Origin: Bacillota bacterium
GTDB taxonomy: Bacteria; Bacillota; Clostridia; Lachnospirales; Lachnospiraceae
DNA length: 8,057 nt
Reading direction: 5' to 3'
NCBI GenBank assembly: GCA_023389295.1
Contig: JAEWEO010000100.1
Span: 1 to 8,057, forward strand
Shown: piece after piece, positions 1 to 7,024 of the stretch
How positions within the stretch are numbered: position 1 is the first letter of the stretch
Layout: each line of letters starts with the position of its first letter
Translations under genes and position numbers: made by a program
Notes under the pieces: model-generated
Told to the model about the DNA's origin: nothing
What the model saw: only the letters and a program-made list of their open reading frames with translations
The model's database searches: none

Positions 1-477
1 ACTATAATTTGCTGATACTGCTAATGGTACACCAATGGAATGGGAGCCACCAAGTACCAAGGTCACCGTTGGTTTACTTAATGAGGCAATCATCTCAGCA
101 ATGGCTAAGCCAGCTTCCACGTCACCACCCACCGTGTTAATTAGTATTAATAGGCCATCAATGTCCTTACTGTCTTCAATTGCCGCTAATTGTGGTAATA
201 CATGTTCATATTTTGTCGTTTTATTATGTTGTGGAAGACACTCATGTCCTTCAATCTCTCCAATGATGGATAGTAAATGTATCTTATGCTCTCTCTTTCC
301 ATTTTCTAATACAGTCTGCCCATATTCACTTATTTTTTTATCTTTTAAATCTTCATTTTCTTTGACTACTTTTTCTTTTTCTTGCTCTTCTTGTGGCGTT
401 TGCTCTTGTTTTCTTTCACTATCATCACGGGTCATATTTTCCCTAGTATCATTCTCCTGATTTACGTTAGTTTGCAT
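1..477 (-). CDS. tepA: ClpP-like serine protease of the TepA type (partial, N-terminal 159 residues)
   Basis: The reading frame starts at 477 and is still open at the left edge, so only the first 159 codons are present. Residues 1-55 are highly charged (Glu, Lys, Gln, Asn, Asp) with no signal peptide. A ClpP/crotonase-like fold follows from about residue 64 (HKIHLLSIIGEIEGHE). The TepA/YmfB signature NTVGGDVEAGLAIAEMIASL lies at 114-133, and the nucleophile segment GGSHSIGVPLAVS at 143-155 has Ser147 in the position of the ClpP catalytic serine. The catalytic His and Asp would lie beyond the edge. In Bacillus subtilis TepA was linked to protein translocation; these proteins are cytosolic members of peptidase family S14 and differ from true ClpP. 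The start is supported by GAGGAG (484-489) seven bases upstream. No convincing sigma-A promoter was found in 490-700. It could equally be named a generic ClpP-family protease. Confidence 0.85.
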   Translation of the reverse strand, partial: MQTNVNQENDTRENMTRDDSERKQEQTPQEEQEKEKVVKENEDLKDKKISEYGQTVLENGKREHKIHLLSIIGEIEGHECLPQHNKTTKYEHVLPQLAAIEDSKDIDGLLILINTVGGDVEAGLAIAEMIASLSKPTVTLVLGGSHSIGVPLAVSANYS

Positions 478-578
478 GTATTGCTCCTCTTTTCTTCAAC
501 TTTATCAAGTACTTATAAAATCTCCAATCGCAAGAACCTGTCTTAAGAATCTGTCTTAATTTAGGTTGAACGGTGTAT

Positions 579-593
579 AGAATAATTTATTCT
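579..593. repeat. 15-bp perfect palindrome upstream of the TepA-type gene
   Basis: AGAATAA-T-TTATTCT is a perfect 7-1-7 inverted repeat about 100 bases upstream of the protease start. It has no adjoining T-tract that would make it a terminator, so an operator is the other reading. The local AT content makes a chance origin plausible. Confidence 0.3.
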
Positions 594-632
594 TCATTTT
601 ACTTACACGATATCTAAACATATTCATAAAGG

Positions 633-712
633 GTCAGTTTCTCAGACTTTATTTGATCATGTATAAAAAAATGTCAGCTTCTCAGACTCTAATGAATCAT
701 GTAATAAAAAAG
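633..712. repeat. Tandem pair of 40-nt imperfect direct repeats
   Basis: Units 633-672 and 673-712 match at 32 of 40 positions without gaps. Both begin GTCAG, share TTCTCAGACT and ATCATGTA, and end in an A-run. On the minus strand each unit therefore starts with a T-run followed by TACATGAT. The second unit runs into the left arm of the terminator at 707-742, so the pair lies directly downstream of that terminator in the direction of transcription. The 12-mer GAATCATGTAAT (694-705) recurs exactly at 4844-4855 inside the other repeat pair. No open reading frame or known RNA was recognised here. Together with 490-632, which holds only the small palindrome and a short ctgtcttaa duplication (538-546, 551-559), this accounts for the gene-free stretch 478-785. 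Confidence 0.8.
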
Positions 713-742
713 GAAGAATTATTTCGATAATTCCTCCTTTTT
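707..742 (-). terminator. Intrinsic terminator after the exporter gene, possibly bidirectional
   Basis: Arms 707-722 and 727-742 form a 16-bp stem closed by a four-base loop. The leftward transcript has only a G-U wobble; the rightward one has an A-C mismatch. The leftward RNA ends in a run of six U starting within the stem. It lies 43 bases past the stop codon at 786, so it ends the phosphodiesterase/exporter transcript. Confidence 0.85.
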
Positions 743-785
743 ATTATGTGATAAAGTTGATATTTTATACTGATTTAATGATGCA

Positions 786-1847
786 TTATGACCAGTAAGT
801 TTCCATGTTCTCAACATTTAATTCTAAAATGAAATTTCTTTTTATTAGCAAAAAATATTCCAGTTCTTTTAAAACCTGAAATAGAACCGCTCGGTGTTCA
901 AATTCTTCTCTCGACTGTGGCAAATTATCTTTTCGAAAGAATTCCTTTAGCTCCTCTAATTCCTCAAAGAGATCAACGACATTGTTAAGTTCATGAAAGG
1001 ATTCTGCGATATGTTCTATAAATGCTGCAATGGGGAAGGATTGCTTCAAAATTACCGGAACGCTTTCAATGTTTTCTTGAATATCCTTTAATACATTCAT
1101 CTGTTGTCTACGCATTTCCAAATAAGATACCAAATATCTAGTATCGCTTCGGAGTGTGTTATCAGCTTCCTCATAGGCATTTTTTAATAAACCCTCCAAC
1201 ATTTTATCCAGCTTATGAAAGTTAACCTCAGCTTCACAACTGCATTCTCCTTCCATGTCCAAATGAATATTATGGCCATCTTCTTGTATTAAGCAGGCAT
1301 CCTTCTTTCTCAATAAAGCAGCCAAACCCCTAAGTGTAATTTTAATTTCTTCCTCGAGTTTAATTTGATCTCTTCTAATTTTCTCTTTATTTTTAGGCAT
1401 TAATAAATTTAGTGCTATACCAATACCCATACCGATAGCGAGTAGTGCAATCTCATTGATAAATAGAGAAACATCCATTCGCTGCTCAATCAGAAAATGT
1501 GTCATTAAAACGCTGTTCATTGCTATCCCATCTTTTAATTTAAATAAGATGCAACCGGCAACAAACAAAAATACAAATAAGCCAAAGGCAATTGGCGTAT
1601 ACCCGATACTCGTAAATAAAAAGTACGTGATAATAACCGCAAGTATAAAGGCCTCCACTCTTTTTAATGCAATCAAAATCGTTTCTTTTTTTGTATTTTG
1701 CAGCGTTAATAGCGTAATAATACCTGCAGAGGGACTATATATAAAACCGAGTCGGTCAGCCAGAATAATCGCTAAGGCTGATCCAAGCCCTGCTTTGATT
1801 AGATATAATACATTTACTTTTTTTATGTTTTTCTTAATGTTTTTCAT
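786..1847 (-). CDS. Aromatic acid exporter family (ArAE_1 / DUF939) membrane protein
   Basis: This 353-residue protein has two parts. Residues 1-150 are an integral membrane region with hydrophobic segments near 14-31, 40-50, 56-80, 85-103 and 126-150. It opens with a Lys-rich N-terminus and carries the family-like stretch YSPSAGIITLLTLQNTKKET at 37-56. Residues 155-353 are a soluble, helical, acidic domain with coiled-coil-like Glu/Leu patterns, matching the ArAE_1 C-terminal domain. The family resembles the membrane half of FUSC/AaeB aromatic-acid efflux proteins, but most Gram-positive members have no proven substrate. The start is fixed by a consensus AGGAGGT (1853-1859) five bases before the ATG. 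The gene begins only 51 bases after the upstream phosphodiesterase, with no terminator between, so the two are probably co-transcribed. A short cysteine cluster (ECSCEAE, 201-207) in the soluble domain is of unknown meaning. The family call is firm; the transported compound is unknown. Confidence 0.82.
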   Translation of the reverse strand: MKNIKKNIKKVNVLYLIKAGLGSALAIILADRLGFIYSPSAGIITLLTLQNTKKETILIALKRVEAFILAVIITYFLFTSIGYTPIAFGLFVFLFVAGCILFKLKDGIAMNSVLMTHFLIEQRMDVSLFINEIALLAIGMGIGIALNLLMPKNKEKIRRDQIKLEEEIKITLRGLAALLRKKDACLIQEDGHNIHLDMEGECSCEAEVNFHKLDKMLEGLLKNAYEEADNTLRSDTRYLVSYLEMRRQQMNVLKDIQENIESVPVILKQSFPIAAFIEHIAESFHELNNVVDLFEELEELKEFFRKDNLPQSREEFEHRAVLFQVLKELEYFLLIKRNFILELNVENMETYWS

Positions 1848-1898
1848 CGCTTACCTCCTTATATGATAGTATGCCAAATAATTATTTTATTTTTACTA

Positions 1899-4241
1899 TT
1901 ACTCTACTATCTTTATAACCTCATTTACGAATTTTTCCTCAATCTCCACAATATCAATCGGACGGGAAAAATAATATCCCTGTCCAATGTCACATTGGTT
2001 TAATTTAAGATAATCTAACTCCATGCAATTTTCAATTCCCTCCGCAATCACTCGTAAATTAAGGGTTTTACACAAATTTATTATAGTAGATACAATGGTT
2101 TTTGCTTCTCTGCTGTTATTAATATTTTGAATAAATGACCGATCAATCTTAATACTGTCTATAGGTAATCGTACAATGTAACTTAAGGAAGAATATCCAA
2201 TACCAAAATCATCGATTGCAATCTGTATTCCCATAGCACGAAGTTCATTAAGCTTAGAAATACTCTCTTCCACATTCTTTATTACCATTCGCTCCGTTAT
2301 TTCCAGTTGTAATAGAACCGGATCAATATCATACTTATTTACAATGGAAACTAACTCAGATATAAAACTTTGTGTTTCAAAGGTTTTTGAGGAAATATTA
2401 ATGGATAATATAATAGGAGACTGATTTGACTTCTTCCATTTTGACAACTGTTTACATGCGGTCTCAAGAACCCATAGATCAATATTTACAATGGTACCGG
2501 CCTTTTCAGCAAAATCAATAAATTTATCAGGATATAGGATACCTCTCTTCGGATGATTCCATCGGATCAATGCTTCTACCTCAGCTATTTTTTCATCGTT
2601 CAAATAAAACAAAGGCTGATAAACCAGATAAAACTGGTTTTCCATTAATGCATAAATAATATCTGATTGTAATTCACTCATGATAGACAATTTATTAGAT
2701 ATCTTTTGTTCAAATACTTGAACTTGATTACTTCCCATGTGCTTGGCATAATTTTTAGCTTGAGTAACAGCCTTAAGGGGGTCTTCCTCTCTTGTACTTT
2801 CATTCCGAAAGAACAATCCGATGTTTAAATTAATATTTATTATTTTATCATTAATAAAATAGCATTCCTTCAGACCTAATAAAATATGTTGAGCTTCGAG
2901 AGTCACATCATCATCCTTTTGTTGATTTTTATAAAGAATTACAAACTTATCACCCTTGAGTCGATAAAGCTTCGCAGAGTCACAGATAATCGTACTAATT
3001 CTTCTTGCAATCTCACATAGAATCACGTCACCGACAGCATATCCATAAGTTTCATTGATAAAACCGAATTTATCAATAGATACCATAATCAAAGAAAAAT
3101 CTTGATCTGGTTCATTATGTACTAAGCTTTCAACATCCTTTTCTAATACATTCTGATTTAATAATGAAGTCAATGGATCATATTGGGTAAGGCTCTTAAT
3201 TTTATCCATCATACGATTAAAGCTATTTCCGACTCTTCCAATCTCATCCTTTGATTTGGAGCGAAAACGAATGGTTAAATTTCCTCGCGCCCCTTGCTCG
3301 AATAAATGATCCAGCTCAATGATGGATTTTGTAAACCTTCCGACAAAGTAATATGCAATCAGTAAGCTTCCAATGAGTGTTACGCTCATAATGGAAATAA
3401 TCATTCTTTTTAAACCAACTAACTCGTTATATACATTATCCTCGTAAGTTCCTATGTAAACTCTCCAATTGGTTTCCTTTACCGTAGAATATCCCATGAT
3501 GATATTGCTGTTTGCAAATTCATAAATGCCATAACCGGAATTTTGATTATGGCTATTTTGTACAAAATTAGAAAAGGAAAGATATCTTGAGTCATTGCTT
3601 GCTAGATTATAAAGATTAAAGACATCTATGGATTTTTCACTATTTGGTTTTGAAATAATGCTTCCTTTTTCACTTATGATATAAGCTCTACCATATTCTC
3701 CATGTCCTTTTGAGAGTGTATATTTCTGTAGAAACTTCACATCCAAGCTTGCAGTCAAAGCTCCCACGACTTTACCTTGATTTATGATGGGAACACCAAC
3801 CATTATTACCGTTTCACCGGTTCTTCGGCTAATAATAACCTCAGAAAAGGTAATTGAGCCATTCAAAGTATCTCTGACATAGTCCCGATCACTTAGATCA
3901 AGGATCTTTCCATTCATATAATGTGCTATTTTATTCAAATCAACAACTGCGATATCATTATAATCAGGATTAATCTGCGAGGATAGTATTTCTTTTTGCT
4001 TCTCCCAATTCATTGATATAATATCCTCATGTTTTGAAATACTTACCAGTGGATTTAGAAATTGATTAATATAGTTACCAAGGTGATCCGCTGATTCCTG
4101 AGCCATAGTAACGATAACATTATTAATTTGATTGGTAAAAATTGTTTTAAACCGATAATATACGCTAACACCTAATGACAGAATCGCTAAAGATATTAGG
4201 CAAAATGATAGGATCATTCCTTTGGTTTTAATACTTTTCAT
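1899..4241 (-). CDS. Membrane sensor cyclic-di-GMP phosphodiesterase (dCACHE-HAMP-degenerate GGDEF-EAL)
   Basis: The 780-residue protein has TM1 at about 8-29, an extracytoplasmic dCACHE sensor at about 35-270 (with the typical DLSDRDYVRDTLNG at 115-128), TM2 at about 280-301, HAMP at 300-352, GGDEF at about 354-510 and EAL at about 522-770. The GGDEF signature has become KGDKF (429-433), with Lys432 replacing the catalytic Glu. DxFKxIND reads DKFGFINE at 390-397, and no RxxD inhibitory site precedes it, so diguanylate cyclase activity is unlikely. The EAL domain keeps the expected catalytic set: E556 in EAL, N615, E647, D677-D678, K698, E734 and Q754. It should hydrolyse c-di-GMP to pGpG, with the dead GGDEF possibly acting as a GTP-binding regulator and dCACHE sensing an external small molecule. 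The start is the first ATG after an in-frame TAA immediately upstream; its GGAGG is rather far away (13 bases). A good promoter lies at 4343-4371. The exporter-type gene follows in the same transcript. Confidence 0.93.
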   Translation of the reverse strand: MKSIKTKGMILSFCLISLAILSLGVSVYYRFKTIFTNQINNVIVTMAQESADHLGNYINQFLNPLVSISKHEDIISMNWEKQKEILSSQINPDYNDIAVVDLNKIAHYMNGKILDLSDRDYVRDTLNGSITFSEVIISRRTGETVIMVGVPIINQGKVVGALTASLDVKFLQKYTLSKGHGEYGRAYIISEKGSIISKPNSEKSIDVFNLYNLASNDSRYLSFSNFVQNSHNQNSGYGIYEFANSNIIMGYSTVKETNWRVYIGTYEDNVYNELVGLKRMIISIMSVTLIGSLLIAYYFVGRFTKSIIELDHLFEQGARGNLTIRFRSKSKDEIGRVGNSFNRMMDKIKSLTQYDPLTSLLNQNVLEKDVESLVHNEPDQDFSLIMVSIDKFGFINETYGYAVGDVILCEIARRISTIICDSAKLYRLKGDKFVILYKNQQKDDDVTLEAQHILLGLKECYFINDKIININLNIGLFFRNESTREEDPLKAVTQAKNYAKHMGSNQVQVFEQKISNKLSIMSELQSDIIYALMENQFYLVYQPLFYLNDEKIAEVEALIRWNHPKRGILYPDKFIDFAEKAGTIVNIDLWVLETACKQLSKWKKSNQSPIILSINISSKTFETQSFISELVSIVNKYDIDPVLLQLEITERMVIKNVEESISKLNELRAMGIQIAIDDFGIGYSSLSYIVRLPIDSIKIDRSFIQNINNSREAKTIVSTIINLCKTLNLRVIAEGIENCMELDYLKLNQCDIGQGYYFSRPIDIVEIEEKFVNEVIKIVE

Positions 4242-4342
4242 TTATTTTTCTCTGCCTCCAAACAAGTAACCTACCTCATGATATAGATAAAGAGTTCTTT
4301 TGGTATTATTACAAATTTCTATCAAATCTGACAATTCAATCT

Positions 4343-4371
4343 ATTATAAAACACGAACTCTCTAGTGTCTA
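4343..4371 (-). promoter_or_regulatory. Sigma-A type promoter for the phosphodiesterase gene
   Basis: On the minus strand, -35 TAGACA (4366-4371) and a perfect -10 TATAAT (4343-4348) are separated by exactly 17 bases. Transcription would start near 4336, giving a leader of about 95 bases. No c-di-GMP riboswitch or other known leader element was recognised in that leader. A weaker alternative, TTGTCA with TAATAA, lies about 25 bases closer to the gene. The rest of 4242-4427 shows nothing else I can support. Confidence 0.65.
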
Positions 4372-4427
4372 TAGAAAAAGCTATTCATGAGATTTTTTCA
4401 CACATCTACAAATTTTTTCCTTAAAAA

Positions 4428-4466
4428 AACGTCAAAAGAGTAATTAATATATCCTCTTTTGACGTT
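4428..4466 (-). terminator. Intrinsic terminator after the small basic protein gene
   Basis: Perfect 13-bp inverted repeat AACGTCAAAAGAG (4428-4440) and CTCTTTTGACGTT (4454-4466) with a 13-base AT-rich loop. Leftward RNA continues into a run of U, and the stem lies 11 bases beyond the stop codon at 4478. Confidence 0.88.
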
Positions 4467-4477
4467 ATGAAACCCTT

Positions 4478-4639
4478 TTACCTTCCAGCTTTTTTGTCTA
4501 TTTCATATGGGTCATTATCTCTTAAACCAAACACCGCTCTAGCACTTTCTCCTTGAGGATCATGTTTTACATGTTTTGCATGAAAGGTTCCATCCTCTTT
4601 TTTATGATTTTTCGTACTTTTCATTTTATTGTTTGTCAT
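4478..4639 (-). CDS. Small basic hypothetical protein, 53 residues
   Basis: The frame could open at 4672 (64 residues), but that ATG has no ribosome-binding site and would place the real one inside the coding region. GGGAGGA at 4648-4654 sits eight bases before the ATG at 4637-4639, giving a 53-residue protein that starts MTNNKMKSTKNHKKEDGTFH. An ATG two codons earlier (4643-4645) is only three bases from that site and is less likely. The product is hydrophilic and rich in Lys, His, Asn and Asp, with no membrane segment, signal peptide or cysteine. The central part (KHVKHDPQGESARAVFG) recalls the small clostridial proteins annotated as CPC_1213 family, whose function is unknown; this link is from memory and tentative. 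The gene stands alone between the thrS terminator/repeat region and its own strong terminator. A clean terminator, a good ribosome-binding site and a plausible protein argue that it is real. Confidence 0.72.
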   Translation of the reverse strand: MTNNKMKSTKNHKKEDGTFHAKHVKHDPQGESARAVFGLRDNDPYEIDKKAGR

Positions 4640-4647
4640 ATCCATTG

Positions 4648-4654
4648 TCCTCCC
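4648..4654 (-). promoter_or_regulatory. Ribosome-binding site that sets the start of the small protein
   Basis: GGGAGGA on the minus strand is eight bases before the ATG at 4637-4639 and is the only good Shine-Dalgarno sequence nearby. It excludes the longer 64-residue reading and favours the 53-residue one. Confidence 0.7.
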
Positions 4655-4752
4655 TTTACACGACACATCCACGATACAATTCTAATTTATTCCAATTCCA
4701 TGTAGTTAAACTCGATACATTTTTAGTCACAAATGATAGTGATTTTCTAATA

Positions 4753-4782
4753 TAGTATCTGTAATTATTTATTTTCTCATGC
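4753..4782 (-). promoter_or_regulatory. Possible forespore-sigma (SigF/SigG-like) promoter
   Basis: On the minus strand, GCATG (4778-4782) and GATACTA (4753-4759) are 18 bases apart. This resembles the Bacillus SigG consensus GHATR-N17/18-CATWHTA with one mismatch (G for C). It would give a leader of roughly 105 bases before the small protein, which is long. No good sigma-A promoter was seen in 4656-4800, but a chance match is quite possible. Confidence 0.22.
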
Positions 4783-4819
4783 AGTAAAATTCAAGAAAGA
4801 TTGAACAAGATTTTTATAA

Positions 4820-4893
4820 ATCTCTGCTTTGCAAACATTTTGCGAATCATGTAATCATGAATTTCAGCTTAGCAAACAATTCGCGAGTCATGT
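4820..4893. repeat. Tandem pair of 41-nt imperfect direct repeats
   Basis: A unit at 4820-4852 recurs 41 bases later at 4861-4893, with 27 of 33 positions identical. The shared core runs GCTT-GCAAACA-TT-GCGA-TCATGT. The second unit reads CAGCTT...TCATGT, the same ends as the unit at 675-702, and the first unit contains GAATCATGTAAT, identical to 694-705. The pair abuts the thrS terminator (4897-4927) on its downstream side, as the other pair abuts its own terminator. It is non-coding as far as can be seen. Confidence 0.75.
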
Positions 4894-4896
4894 GCA

Positions 4897-4927
4897 AAAG
4901 ACCGGCACATTCAATGTGCCGGTCTTT
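4897..4927 (-). terminator. Intrinsic terminator of thrS
   Basis: Perfect 14-bp GC-rich stem (AAAGACCGGCACAT with its complement) and a three-base loop, ten bases past the thrS stop. The leftward RNA has only four U after the stem, fewer than usual, but the stem is very stable. Confidence 0.88.
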
Positions 4928-4936
4928 CTAAAAAAT

Positions 4937-6895
4937 TTAATTATTTTCTTTCACTTCAATTTTTCTGATTTCTTTTGTTCTGATTTCCTTACAGATCTCA
5001 TCAACAAAAGTATCTAAAGGCTTCTGACCTTCATCGCCAAGGTAGCGACTTCTTACAGATACCACACCTTCTTCTTCTTCCTTCTGTCCAACTACTAACA
5101 TGTAAGGGATACGGTCAAGTCTTGCTTCTCTGATTTTATATCCAATCTTCTCAGCTCTTTCATCAACTGTTACAAGAACATTGTTTCTAGCCAGCTCTTC
5201 CTTAACCTTATTTGCATAATCATGGTATTTTTCAGAAATCGGTAATACTCTTACCTGTTCCGGACATAACCAAGTCGGGAATAAACCTGCATATTTCTCA
5301 ATTAACCATGCTAATGTTCTTTCGTAACATCCCATGCTAGTTCTGTGAATAATGTACGGACGAACCTTCTCACCATTTTGATCAACATAGTACATATCGA
5401 ATTGCTCAGCTATCATAGCATCCCATTGTATTGTGATCATGGTGTCTTCTTTACCATATACATTCTTAGCTTGGATATCAACCTTCGGACCATAGAAAGC
5501 AGCTTCTCCTTCTTCCTCTGTAAAAGGAATTCCAAGCTCCATTAATACGTTACGTATTCTTCCCTGTGTCTCTTCCCAAACTTCAGCTGTACCGATGTAT
5601 TTTTCCTTATTGTTCGGATCCCATTTGGATAAACGATAAGTTACATCCTCCTCCAGTCCTAATGTGCTTAAGCAATATCTAGCTAGGTCCAAACAACCCT
5701 TGAATTCTTCATCCATCTGATCCGGTCTAACAATTAAATGACCTTCGGATATAGTAAATTGACGAACTCTGGTTAATCCATGCATCTCACCGGAATCCTC
5801 ATTACGGAACAGGGTTGATGTTTCACCATAACGTAGGGGTAGATCACGATAGGACTTCTGACTAGCCTTATAAACATAGTATTGGAATGGACAAGTCATA
5901 GGACGAAGTGCAAATACTTCCTTATCCACTTTCTCATCACCAAGAACAAACATACCTTCTTTGTAATGATCCCAATGTCCGGATATCTTATATAAGTCAC
6001 TCTTAGCCATCAAAGGAGTTCTGGTTCTTACATAACCACGTCTCTCTTCTTCATCTTCGATCCATCTTTGAAGTGTTTGAATAATCTTAGTTCCATTCGG
6101 CATAAGAAGCGGTAAACCTTGACCGATAACATCTACGGTTGTAAAGATTCCCATTTCACGTCCAAGCTTATTATGATCACGCTTTTTGATGTCTTCCAGA
6201 TGTGCTAAATATTCATCAAGGTCCGCATTTTTAGTAAATGCAGTACCATATACTCTGGTAAGCATCTTATTCTTTTCAGAACCTCTCCAGTAAGCGCCGG
6301 AAGAAGAAATTAATTTGAAGGCTTTGATGTTCTTTGTGCTCATTAAGTGAGGTCCTGCGCAAAGATCAACAAAATCACCCTGCTGATAGAAGGAAATCTC
6401 TGCATCCTCCGGAAGATCCTCAATTAGCTCTACCTTATAAGGCTCACCTTTTTCCTGCATAAAAGCAATTGCTTCCTCACGTGGTAAGCTAAAACGTGTT
6501 ATTTGGGCACCTTCTTTGATAATTTTCTTCATTTCCTTTTCAAGTTCGTCCAAAGCAGCACGATCTAAGGAAGGTACATCAAAATCGTAATAAAATCCTG
6601 TATCGATGGAAGGTCCAATCGCAAGCTTAGCCTCCGGATATAACCTTTTAACAGCCTGAGCCAGTACATGGGAGGTTGTATGACGGTAAGCAGCTTTACC
6701 TGCTTCATCGTTAAAAGTTGCTATATTTAATTCGCTATCTTCCTCCACTAAGGTACGTAGATCCACCACCTTGTTGTTTACCTCTCCGGCACATGCCATC
6801 CTTGCAAGTCCTTCGCTAATATCAGCTGCTATTTCATATACTGTCATTGATTTGTCGTACTCTTTTACAGAGCCGTCTTTTAAAGTAATTTTCAT
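4937..6895 (-). CDS. thrS: Threonyl-tRNA synthetase
   Basis: This 652-residue class II synthetase, close to the 642 of Escherichia coli, charges tRNA-Thr with threonine in the cytoplasm. In order it has a TGS domain (1-62), an N-terminal editing domain with HTTSH (H72, H76) and CAGPH (C179, H183), a catalytic core (about 245-540) and an anticodon-binding domain (about 545-640). The zinc/threonine ligands are C335 in RPMTCP, H386 in ISEGH and H517 in IIHR. Motif 2 is FRNE (R364) and motif 3 is GCYERTLAWLIE (R526). The reading frame extends ten codons further upstream, but the start at 6895 is chosen because AAGGAGGA (6899-6906) lies three bases before it and MKITLKDGS is the normal TGS beginning. 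Core segments TIQWDAMIAEQFDMYY and SMGCYER differ from the E. coli QLDF/GSMER forms, so this is a divergent bacterial subtype. Expression is governed by the T-box leader upstream. Confidence 0.98.
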   Translation of the reverse strand: MKITLKDGSVKEYDKSMTVYEIAADISEGLARMACAGEVNNKVVDLRTLVEEDSELNIATFNDEAGKAAYRHTTSHVLAQAVKRLYPEAKLAIGPSIDTGFYYDFDVPSLDRAALDELEKEMKKIIKEGAQITRFSLPREEAIAFMQEKGEPYKVELIEDLPEDAEISFYQQGDFVDLCAGPHLMSTKNIKAFKLISSSGAYWRGSEKNKMLTRVYGTAFTKNADLDEYLAHLEDIKKRDHNKLGREMGIFTTVDVIGQGLPLLMPNGTKIIQTLQRWIEDEEERRGYVRTRTPLMAKSDLYKISGHWDHYKEGMFVLGDEKVDKEVFALRPMTCPFQYYVYKASQKSYRDLPLRYGETSTLFRNEDSGEMHGLTRVRQFTISEGHLIVRPDQMDEEFKGCLDLARYCLSTLGLEEDVTYRLSKWDPNNKEKYIGTAEVWEETQGRIRNVLMELGIPFTEEEGEAAFYGPKVDIQAKNVYGKEDTMITIQWDAMIAEQFDMYYVDQNGEKVRPYIIHRTSMGCYERTLAWLIEKYAGLFPTWLCPEQVRVLPISEKYHDYANKVKEELARNNVLVTVDERAEKIGYKIREARLDRIPYMLVVGQKEEEEGVVSVRSRYLGDEGQKPLDTFVDEICKEIRTKEIRKIEVKENN

Positions 6896-6898
6896 AAA

Positions 6899-6906
6899 TC
6901 CTCCTT
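6899..6906 (-). promoter_or_regulatory. Ribosome-binding site that sets the thrS start
   Basis: AAGGAGGA precedes the ATG at 6893-6895 by three bases. It lies inside the upstream extension of the reading frame, showing that the extra ten N-terminal codons are not translated as part of ThrRS. A short GTCGC/GCGAC inverted repeat (6934-6938 and 6909-6913) lies just upstream of it. Confidence 0.85.
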
Positions 6907-7024
6907 CTGTCGCTTTAAAAACCAACGTTCATTGCGACCAATTTCATATGATAACACCAAGTAAAATACATGATATTTTGTAAATTTGTTTGGAAATGAT
7001 TCTTTATTGTATCATTTATGGCAC

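Noticed and set aside
35..460. 141-residue rightward reading frame rich in Ser, Cys and Phe
   Set aside because: It is the complement of the TepA-type protease, whose opposite frame has clear family motifs and a ribosome-binding site.
1456..1866. 136-residue rightward reading frame
   Set aside because: It lies antisense to the exporter gene, has no convincing ribosome-binding site, and its hydrophobic composition mirrors the membrane segments of the real protein.
1876..1887. AAATAATTATTT palindrome between the phosphodiesterase and exporter genes
   Set aside because: Twelve bases of pure A/T in an AT-rich gap; too weak for a terminator and not distinguishable from chance.
4242..4340. c-di-GMP riboswitch in the phosphodiesterase leader
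   Set aside because: The leader was inspected for GEMM-type conserved segments; none is visible and the leader is short.
4291..4361. AGAGTTC/GAACTCT inverted repeat across the phosphodiesterase promoter
   Set aside because: Only seven bases per arm and 57 bases apart, with one arm upstream of the transcription start, so it cannot form a leader stem and is weak as an operator.
4829..5017. 62-residue rightward frame covering the repeat pair and the thrS end
   Set aside because: It runs through the thrS terminator and antisense to thrS, and looks like a shadow frame.
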